Source: CAIWCD01 sp043782365 (GTDB lineage: Bacteria; Myxococcota; Myxococcia; Myxococcales; 40CM-4-68-19). From it: a stretch of 28,971 nucleotides of DNA. Below the pieces are notes generated by a model. The model did not search any database, was not told the DNA's origin, and worked only from the letters and a program-made list of their open reading frames with translations. Below, one piece after another: positions 6,919 through 15,000 of this stretch; position 1 is the first letter of the stretch, and every line of letters starts with the position of its first letter. A program made the position numbers and the translations under genes. The DNA lies in NCBI GenBank assembly GCA_043782365.1, contig JAYWAO010000418.1, positions 1 to 28,971 on the forward strand, in the 5' to 3' direction.

Positions 6919-9900
6919 AACGCCCCCTGCTCGCCCTCCTCCTCGCGCTCGGCGCCGTGGCTGGCCTCTCGCTCGCCGCCCGCGACGCCGCGGCGCAGAG
7001 CCCGCCCACCGCCATCGAGCTGCTCCTGCGCAACGCCCGCTACTGGCAGGCGCGGGGCCGCGAGGACAAGGCCGTCGAGACGATGGAGAAGGTGCTCCGC
7101 TCCGACCCCAAGGCGCCCGAGGCGCTCGCCACCATGGTGAGCTTCCACGCGCGCGCCGGCCGCATCGACAAGGCTCGCGAGTTCCTGGCGCGGCTGCGCG
7201 AGGCGAAGGGCGACCCGGGTGAGATCCCGGCGCTGGAGCGGGCGATCGTCGTCGGCAAGGAGTTCGACAATCTGTTGACCGAAGCGCGCGCCCTCTCCAA
7301 GGCGGGCAAGCCCGACGAAGCGGTAGCGGTTTATCGAAAGATCTTCGGCCCGCTCGCTCCGCCCCGCCACTTCGCGCTCGAGTTCTACCTGACGCTCGCG
7401 GGCTCGAAGGAGGGCTGGAAGGAGGCCAAGGACGGCCTCGCCGCCCTCGCCGCCAAGGCGCCCGACGAGCCCGTCTACCGGCTGGCGGTGGCGCGCCACC
7501 TCACCTACCGCGAGGAGGCCCGGCGCGAGGGGATCAACCACTTGCAGAAGCTGCTCGACGACGGCGCCGTCTCCGAGGACGCCGACGCCGCGCTCCGGCA
7601 GGCGCTGCTCTGGCTGCGGCTGCAGGCGGGCGACGAGGCGCTGCTCAAGGCTCACTTGGTGAGGCACCCCGACGACGCCGAGATCAAGAAGCGCCTCTCC
7701 GAGCCGCGCGAGGGGCCGGCCCGCACCGAGGTGAAGGCGGGCTACGAAGCGCTCGACCGCGCCGACGTCAAGGAGGCCGACCGTCTCTTCCGCACCGCGC
7801 CCAAGGCCGACACCAACCCCGACGCGCTGGTGGGCCAGGGCCTCGTCGCGCTGAAGAAGGAAGAGTGGGCGCGGGCCAGGGAGATCTTCACCCGGGTGCA
7901 GAAGCTCGCGCCCGGCAAGCCCGACATCTGGGAGCGCAGCCTGCGCAGCGCCACCTTCTGGCAGCAGCTCGCCGACGCCAAGGCGGCACGGGCGGCGCGG
8001 CGCGAAGAGGAGTCCGAGCAGCTGCTCCTGGCGGCGATCAAGACCTCGCCCGAGGAGCGGCAGTTCGCCGAGGCGGCGCTCGCCGACCTCTACCTCTCCC
8101 TCGACCAGCCCGAGAAGGCCGAGGCCCGCCTGCGCGCGCTGCTCAAGGAGCGCCCCGACCAGCCCGAGGGCCTGCGCGCGCTGGTGACGCTGCTCCTGCA
8201 GAAGGGGCGTGGCGACGAGGCGTCCGCGCTCAACGACAAGCTCACGCTGCTCGCGCCCAAGCTCGCCTACGGGCACGGCGCGCTGGAGTCGGAGCTCTTG
8301 CGGACCAAGGCGGTGGCCGACATCGACGCCGGCCGCTGGGAGCTGGCGCGGCAGGACCTCGAGGCCTCCTGCGCCGCCGACCCTGAGAACCGCTGGGCGC
8401 TGCACGACCTCGCCAACCTCCACCTCGAGCTCGGCGAGTACGCGCAGGCCCGCGCCGCGCTGGCGAAGCTGACGCGGCTCGACCCGGGGATGACGCAGGC
8501 GCGCGCGATCCAGGTGCGGCTGCTCGGCGCCGAGGGAGACCCGACCGCGGCGCTCGAGCTGCTCGGCGGCCTGCCCCCGGAGCAGCTCACCGACACGCTG
8601 CGCGCGCTGCGGCAGCCGCTCGAAGTGAAGGCCGAGGTGGAGCGGATCGTCCAGCGGGCGGTGCGGGACCGGCGCAGCGACACGGGCCACGACGCGCTCC
8701 TGCGGCTGCAGCAGCGGGTGCGGGCCGCGCCAGAGCTGGAGCTGGCGGTGGCGCAGGGCTGGAGCGCGCTGGGCGAATCGGAGCGGGCGGTGGCGCTCGC
8801 CAACGAAGCGCTGCTGGCGGTGGTCAAGCCGACCAACGGCATGCGGCTGTCGCGCGCGGCGATCCTCCTGCGCGCGGGCGCCGAGGCGCAGGTGCAGGCA
8901 GCGTTGCTCGAGCTCAACAACGACCCCTCGCTCTCGCCCCGCGAGCGGCGCGACCTCGCCGCCCTGCGGGTGGCCCACGGAGTGCGCCGCGCCGACCAGC
9001 AGCGCGAGTCCGGCGAGTTCGCCCAGGCCTTCAACCAGCTCTCGCCGCTCCTGCTCGAGTACCCCGACAACCCGCGGCTGCTCTGCTCGCTGGGCCGGCT
9101 CTTCGAGAGCGCCGACAAGCCCGCCGACGGCTTCGCCACCTTCCAGCGGATCGTCGAGGACGACCCCGACGACCTCGAGGCGCGCGAGGGCGCGATCCGC
9201 ACCGCGGTGGCCCGGCACGACGCGACCCGGGCCCGCCGGCTCGCCGAGGACGGGCTCTCGCGCGCGCCGCAGAACCCGCGGATGCTGCTGGTGGCCGCCC
9301 GCTGGGCCGCGCAGAGCGGCGACGACGGCGAGGCGATGGGCTTCCTCCAGCAGGCGCAGGTGAAGGCCACCGACGAGCTGCCCAAGAGCCCGGGCCTGCT
9401 CGACGTCGCGCCCGGCGCGGGGAGCCTGACGCCGAAGAGTAATACACTCGAGGTCCTCCGCGAGGGCCTGCTGGTGTTCGGCAAGCCGGCTCCCGTCGGC
9501 GGCAAGCGGGCCGCCGAGACCTTCGCGCTGCAGTCCGAGATCCAGAAGGACATCGACGAGGTCCGCGACCGCCACGCCGTCGTCATGTCGCCCGAGCCCG
9601 CGCTGCGCAGCCGCTCGGGTTCGCCGGGCCTCTCGCAGCTGACCGAGCTGTCGGCGCCGTTCAACATCGACGTCCCGCTCGGCTGGCGGGGCAAGATCCT
9701 CCTGCAAGTGAGGCCGGTGATCCTCGACGCGGGCGCGGTCGACTTCGCCGACCCGCTCTCCTTCGACCGCTTCGGCACCGCGGCCCCCGCGCCGCCCGAG
9801 CACCCGGGCATCCGCCTGCCGCAGAACGATCGCGGCACCGCCGTCTCGGTCGGCTACCGCGAGGGCGAGTTCTCGGTGGACGCGGGCTCCACCCCGCTCG

Positions 9901-10721
9901 GCTTCCGCGTGCGCAACGTGGTGGGCGGGATCCGCTACCGGCACGAGGTCGGCACCTTCGGCTTCGCCCTCGAGGCGTTCCGCAGGCCCGTCACCGACTC
10001 GCTGCTCTCCTACGCGGGCATGAACGACCCGGCCACCAACACCACCTGGGGAGGCGTGCTGCGCAACGGCGGCCGCGTCGACCTGGCGCTCAACACCGAG
10101 TCGGCGACCTTCTTCGTCTGGGCCGGATTCGCGTACCTGAACGGCACCCACGTCGCCAGCAACCTCGAGGGGCGCGGCGGGCTCGGCGTCGAGTGGAAAC
10201 TGTATGACTGGGGCAACCTGACGCTGGTGACGGGGTTGTCGATCACCGGCCTCGGCTACCAGAGCAACCTGCGCTACTACACGCTCGGCCAGGGCGGCTA
10301 CTTCAGCCCCAGCGCCTTCGTCAACACCGGCGTGCCGTTCACCTTCCGCGGCGTCGCGGGGAAGCTGCGCTGGGAGCTGACCGGCAGCCCCGGCGTCAAC
10401 TGGTTCCACGAGAACTCGAGCAGGTGGTTCCCGCTCGACACCGACCTCCAGTACACGCGCGAGCACGCGATGGATGCGGGCGGCGCGCCGCTGACGGCCT
10501 CCTACGGCGAGCGGTCGAGCACCGCCTTCGCCCTCTCCCTCTCCGGGCGGGTCGCCTACCCGATCACCTCGGGGCTGGAGGGCGGCCTCTCGTTCGACCT
10601 GCACCAGGGCGACGACTTCCAGGAGGTGACGGCGGGCCTCTTCCTCCGTCTCACCTTCCGGAGCCGCAGCCAGACCACCACGCCGTCCGGCGCGCTCCCC
10701 GGCCCCCGCGCGGGCCCCTGA
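6915..10721 (+). CDS. bcsC: BcsC, TPR scaffold and outer-membrane cellulose export porin
   Basis: A 1268-residue exporter. A signal peptide ends AAA-Q (cleavage after about residue 27). Residues about 35-880 are helical TPR-type repeats in the periplasm (for example ARYWQARGREDKAVETMEKVL near 40-60), which contact the glucan and peptidoglycan. From about residue 893 the conserved BcsC C-terminal region begins, with SQLTELSAP and VRPVILDAG, followed by alternating beta-strands of the outer-membrane barrel. The barrel's last strand ends LFLRLTF near 1248, but about 20 more polar, Pro-rich residues follow, which is unusual for a barrel normally ending at an aromatic residue. The protein is slightly longer than E. 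coli BcsC (about 1157). The GTG start overlaps the bcsZ stop (GTGA). A rare-codon patch lies at about 7327-7345. Confidence 0.96.
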   Translation: MKRPLLALLLALGAVAGLSLAARDAAAQSPPTAIELLLRNARYWQARGREDKAVETMEKVLRSDPKAPEALATMVSFHARAGRIDKAREFLARLREAKGDPGEIPALERAIVVGKEFDNLLTEARALSKAGKPDEAVAVYRKIFGPLAPPRHFALEFYLTLAGSKEGWKEAKDGLAALAAKAPDEPVYRLAVARHLTYREEARREGINHLQKLLDDGAVSEDADAALRQALLWLRLQAGDEALLKAHLVRHPDDAEIKKRLSEPREGPARTEVKAGYEALDRADVKEADRLFRTAPKADTNPDALVGQGLVALKKEEWARAREIFTRVQKLAPGKPDIWERSLRSATFWQQLADAKAARAARREEESEQLLLAAIKTSPEERQFAEAALADLYLSLDQPEKAEARLRALLKERPDQPEGLRALVTLLLQKGRGDEASALNDKLTLLAPKLAYGHGALESELLRTKAVADIDAGRWELARQDLEASCAADPENRWALHDLANLHLELGEYAQARAALAKLTRLDPGMTQARAIQVRLLGAEGDPTAALELLGGLPPEQLTDTLRALRQPLEVKAEVERIVQRAVRDRRSDTGHDALLRLQQRVRAAPELELAVAQGWSALGESERAVALANEALLAVVKPTNGMRLSRAAILLRAGAEAQVQAALLELNNDPSLSPRERRDLAALRVAHGVRRADQQRESGEFAQAFNQLSPLLLEYPDNPRLLCSLGRLFESADKPADGFATFQRIVEDDPDDLEAREGAIRTAVARHDATRARRLAEDGLSRAPQNPRMLLVAARWAAQSGDDGEAMGFLQQAQVKATDELPKSPGLLDVAPGAGSLTPKSNTLEVLREGLLVFGKPAPVGGKRAAETFALQSEIQKDIDEVRDRHAVVMSPEPALRSRSGSPGLSQLTELSAPFNIDVPLGWRGKILLQVRPVILDAGAVDFADPLSFDRFGTAAPAPPEHPGIRLPQNDRGTAVSVGYREGEFSVDAGSTPLGFRVRNVVGGIRYRHEVGTFGFALEAFRRPVTDSLLSYAGMNDPATNTTWGGVLRNGGRVDLALNTESATFFVWAGFAYLNGTHVASNLEGRGGLGVEWKLYDWGNLTLVTGLSITGLGYQSNLRYYTLGQGGYFSPSAFVNTGVPFTFRGVAGKLRWELTGSPGVNWFHENSSRWFPLDTDLQYTREHAMDAGGAPLTASYGERSSTAFALSLSGRVAYPITSGLEGGLSFDLHQGDDFQEVTAGLFLRLTFRSRSQTTTPSGALPGPRAGP
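9437..9449. repeat. GTAWTAC-core site GAGTAATACACTC
   Basis: An A+T-rich island in bcsC, core GTAATAC at 9439-9445, flanked by GAGT and ACTC that are mutually inverted. Confidence 0.45.
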
Positions 10722-10726
10722 GCCTC

Positions 10727-10736
10727 GAGGAAAACC
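10727..10736 (+). promoter_or_regulatory. Ribosome binding site of the propeller lipoprotein gene
   Basis: GAGG at 10727-10730 lies 6 bases before the ATG at 10737. It is one of the few clear Shine-Dalgarno matches in the operon and marks the point where the tight overlap chain of the bcs genes ends and independent initiation probably starts. Confidence 0.6.
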
Positions 10737-12032
10737 ATGCGCCCCAACCGCAAGCCGACCACCCGCACCGCCTCCGCCGCCCTGGCCGCGCTCTGCGCCG
10801 CCGCCTGCCTCGACCCGAACCAGACCGACGCGTTCAAGGTCACCACCGGCTCGATCGAGCTGACGCTGGTGACGCCGCCCGACCTGCCGGTCAGCGTCAC
10901 CGTCACCGGCCCCGAGAAGTTCTCGGCGGTGGTGAAGAAGAGCGACAAGCTGATCGGGCTCGCCCCCGGCGACTACACCATCACGCCGAACCAGGTGACG
11001 CTGCAGACCTCGGTGATCGACACCGTCTGGTATGCGCCGCCGCCCGTCGCGCCCCTCAAGGTGACCACCGGCAAGACGCTCGCGCTCACGCTCAAGTACG
11101 AGCTCCGCCCGGGCTCGAGCTCGGTGTGGATGAGCCACTTCGGCGACTCGCGCCTGCTCGGCGGCTGGCTCGGCTGGGAGCTGATGCAGGGCGGCGCCCC
11201 GGCGGCGGCCGCGCGGATCCTCTCCAGCTACCAGCAGATCAACGGCCTGGCGGTCGATGCGGCCGGCACGCTCTGGGTGCTGTCCGGCGACGACGGCGCG
11301 AGCACCTTCGTGACCTTCCCGGCCGTCGCGCAGACCATCGGCGAAGGGCAGCCCGCACCCGCGCTGATCTCGCCCAACCTGCGGCTGTCGGCGTTCACCT
11401 TCGACGCCCACGGCGGGGTCTGGGCGGCGAGCGCGGCCAGCGCGTCGCTCGTCCACTACCCGGCGGCGCAGGTGCTCGGCGGAAACCTCCTGGTGCCCGA
11501 CGTGACGCTGCTCGGGACCGCGCACTCGCTCTCCGACCCGCGCGCGCTCGCCTTCGATTCGGTGGGCAACCTCTGGGTGGCCACGGGCGCCGCGGTCGGG
11601 AAGTACTCGCCGCGGCAGCTCCTCGCGTCGGGCTACTTCCTTCCCTCGGCGAGCATCCCGGTGACCACCCCGGGCGCGATCGCCTTCGACGCCGGCGGCA
11701 ACCTCTGGGTGTCGTCGGCCGGGCACCTGCTGCAGTACAGCACCGCGCAGCTGGGCGGCGCCACCGCCGTGCCCGCGGTGGACCTCGACTTCGGCGAGGC
11801 GAAGCTCTCGGGCTTCGCCTTCGACGCGCTCGGCCAGCTCTGGGTGGTGCGGACGACCATCGCCGACAACCGCTCGATGCTCTGGATGCTGGTGCCCGGG
11901 CAGCTTGCCGTGAGCGGGCCGGTGCTGCACCCATACGAGGCGCTGAACACGCCCGCGGGGAGCGGGGCGGCGTCGCTGTTGGTGATGAACCCGACCCCGG
12001 CCGGGCTGCCGCTCTACGGCGCGGCGCACTGA
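10737..12032 (+). CDS. Lipoprotein with an NHL/SMP-30-like beta-propeller
   Basis: A 431-residue predicted surface or periplasmic lipoprotein; I do not recognise a named gene. The signal ends AAAC with Cys24 as the lipidated residue. Residues about 34-125 look like a small beta-sandwich (GSIELTLVTPPDLPVSVTV..., LAPGDYTITP), reminiscent of PEGA or carboxypeptidase-regulatory-like modules. After it come at least five blade-like repeats with the shape F/VDA.G.LWV (VDAAGTLWVLSG, FDAHGGVWAAS, FDSVGNLWVATG, FDAGGNLWVSSAG, FDALGQLWVV), typical of NHL or SMP-30-type propellers. No catalytic residues can be assigned. It sits 15 bases after bcsC and 13 bases before the next gene, so it is probably co-transcribed. 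A binding or scaffolding role at the envelope is inferred only from fold and context. Confidence 0.85.
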   Translation: MRPNRKPTTRTASAALAALCAAACLDPNQTDAFKVTTGSIELTLVTPPDLPVSVTVTGPEKFSAVVKKSDKLIGLAPGDYTITPNQVTLQTSVIDTVWYAPPPVAPLKVTTGKTLALTLKYELRPGSSSVWMSHFGDSRLLGGWLGWELMQGGAPAAAARILSSYQQINGLAVDAAGTLWVLSGDDGASTFVTFPAVAQTIGEGQPAPALISPNLRLSAFTFDAHGGVWAASAASASLVHYPAAQVLGGNLLVPDVTLLGTAHSLSDPRALAFDSVGNLWVATGAAVGKYSPRQLLASGYFLPSASIPVTTPGAIAFDAGGNLWVSSAGHLLQYSTAQLGGATAVPAVDLDFGEAKLSGFAFDALGQLWVVRTTIADNRSMLWMLVPGQLAVSGPVLHPYEALNTPAGSGAASLLVMNPTPAGLPLYGAAH

Positions 12033-12045
12033 GCCTCCCAACCCG

Positions 12046-15000
12046 ATGAAGATCCCCGACCCGTCCAGCTCCTTCCGCCGGCTGCGCGCGCTGCGCCTGG
12101 CGCTCTCCGCCGGCGCCGCCGTGCTCGCGGCGCTGATCGCCCACACCGCGAGCGCTCCCGCGGCGCCGGTGATGGGCGGCTCCGACCCGCTCCGCACCGG
12201 CTGGTATCCCGATCAGGCGGCCCTCTCGCCCCAGCTCGTGTCCGGCGGCACCTTCGGCAAGCTGTGGACCACGCAGGTGACCGGCCAGGTGCTGGCGCAG
12301 CCGCTGGTCTACGGCGGCACCGTCCTGGTGGTGACCGAGGCGAACTGGATCTACGGCATCACCCCCGCCACCGGCGCGGTGGTCTGGTCGCGCAACGTCG
12401 GCGTGCCCTTCGGCTACCTCGACACCGGCCCCGACGTGCCGACGCCCGGCGTCACCTACTGCCCGGACCTGACGCCGCTGATCGGCATCACCGGCACCCC
12501 GGTGATCGACGACACCACCGGCACCGCCTACTTCGTCGCCAAGACCTACGCCAACGGCGGCAACGCGCTGCCGGCCGCCATCTTCATGCACGCGATCGAC
12601 GTCGCCACCGGCGCCGAGCGCGCCAACTTCCCGGTCGAGATCAAGGGCACCGCGCAGAACGCGCCGGGCCAGACCTTCGCGCCGCGGCACCAGATGCAGC
12701 GCCCCGGGCTCTTGCTCACAGGGGGCGTCGTCTACGCCGGTTTCGGAGCGCACTGCGATTTCTTGCCCTTTCAGGGCTGGATAGTCGGGGTATCGACCGC
12801 CGGCGCGATCTCCACCATGTGGACCGACCGCTCCGGCAGCGGCACCTCGGGCAACGGCATCTGGATGGGGGGCTCGGGGCTCGTCTCCGACCGGGCAGGC
12901 TCGATGATCTTCTCCACCGGCAACGCCTTCGGGGGCGCCAGCCCCTCGGGCGCGATCCCCGGGAACCTGCCCCCGGCCGACCTCGGCGAATCGATCGTCC
13001 GCGTCAACGTGCAGACCGACGGCGCGCTCAAGGCGGTCGACTTCTTCACCCCCACCAACGCCGCCGCGCTCGACAACGCCGACGCCGACGTCGGCTCGGG
13101 GGGCCCGGTCGCGTTGCCCTCGGCATACTTCGGCACCGCCGCCTATCCGAACTTGATGGTGCACGCGAGCAAGGACGGCTACGTCAACATCTTCAACCGC
13201 GACTCCCTCGGCGGCGTGGGCCAGGGCCCCGGCGGCGGCGACGCGCTGGTCGCCCACCTCGGACCCTATGGCTACGGCGTCTTCGGCCGCGCCGGCGTCT
13301 GGCCCGGCGACGGCGGCTGGGTCTACTTCCCCGTCAGCGGCAAGCTCAGCCCCTGCCAGTACGGCCTCACCGGCGCGGGCAAGCCCACGCTCAGCTTCTC
13401 GAACACGGCCTTCGCCTACCAGGGCTACACCTCCGGCTCGCCGGTGATCACCAGCAACGGCACGCAGACCGGCAGCGCGCTGGTCTGGCAGATCTGGATT
13501 CCCTCTCCCACCGGCGTGGGCGCCCAGCTGCGCGCCTTCGACCCGGTGCCCGTGAACGGCGAGCTGGTGCAGCGCTTCGTCGCGCCCGTCGGCACCGGCT
13601 CCAAGTTCTCCGTGCCCGGCGTCAGCGGCGGCCGCCTCTTCGTCGGCACGCGGGACGGCACCGTGCTCGGGTTCGGCGCGCCCATCACCACCACGCTGAG
13701 CGGCGGGCCGGTGAACTTCCCCGACACGGTGGTGAACCAGACCTCCACCGTCCTCGAGACCTTCACCGCCTCGGCCGCGGTCACCGTCACGGGGCTCAAC
13801 ACCTCGAGCGCGCTCTACACCCTGGGTGCGCCGACGCCGGCGCTCCCGGCCGCGCTGGTCGCGGGTGGGAAGCTGACCGTGCCGGTGACCTTCACGCCGG
13901 TCGCCGAGGTGCTGAGCGCGGCGGCGCTCAACGTCACCAACAGCGGCGGGCTCTTGCAGGTGGGCCTCGCCGGCAGGGGGATCGCGGCGGGGCCGGTGCT
14001 GGCGGTGGTCCCGCTGGCGGTGGACTTCGGCACCATCGCGGTGGGCAGCCAGGTCTCCTCGAACGTGACGCTGCGCAACCTCGGAGGCACCGCGGTGGTG
14101 ATCTCCTCGGCCACCGGCCCCGGCGCCCCATACTCCTCCACCGGACTCCCCGCGGCGGGCGCGCAGATCCCCGTCGGCGGCTCGCTCGGCGTCAGCATCA
14201 CCTTCGGCCCTACCGAGGTGGGCGAGTTCGACGATGGCCTGCACCTGCGCTCCAACGGCGGCGACTTCGACGTGCCGATCACCGCCCACGCCGCAGCGCC
14301 CGGCCTGCTGGTGGTCTCGCCGCTCACGCTCGACTTCGGCACGGTCGACGTCGGCTCCTCCAAGACCTTCTCCTTCACCGCCGCCAACACCGGCGGGACC
14401 GACATCACCATCCTCCGCTCCAAGCCGGGCACCGGCGGCTGGTTCCTCCGCGGCGCCGAGCTCTACGAGGGCGCGCCGCTCGCCGCCGGCGCCTCGGTGG
14501 TGATCCCGATCGAGTTCGCGCCGATGGGCGCCGGGCCCCAGAGCGCCTACTGGACCCTCAACTCCAACGGGCTGGGCGGGCTGCAGTCGCTGACCTTCAC
14601 CGGCATCGGCCGCGACGCGGGCCTCGCCGCCATCCCCGACCCCGCGGCCGGTGGCTGGCAGGCCAACGGCGTCGCGCACGTCCTCGGCCCGCTGCGCGGG
14701 TCTCCGCTGCAGCTGACGCCGGAGGGCCTCGCGCAGGCCGGGAGCGCGTTCTGGCCCGCCGCGATCGGCAGCGCCAACCTCGACATCACCTTCCTCGCCA
14801 CCCTCGGCTCCGGCACCGGCGGCGACGGCCTCGCGCTGGTGCTCGCCGACCCGTCGAAGGCGCAGGCCACCGCGCTCGGGGCGGCCGGCGCGGGGCTCGG
14901 GTTCGCCGGCATCGGCGGACTGGCGGTGGCGCTCGACACGGTCCAGACGGCGACCAACCCCTCGGCGAACTTCGTCGGGATCACCGACGGCTTCGGGGCG

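Noticed and set aside
12046..13680. PQQ-type propeller as an active quinoprotein dehydrogenase
   Set aside because: Only the propeller fold is suggested; I cannot see a full set of cofactor or catalytic residues, so a binding role is safer.
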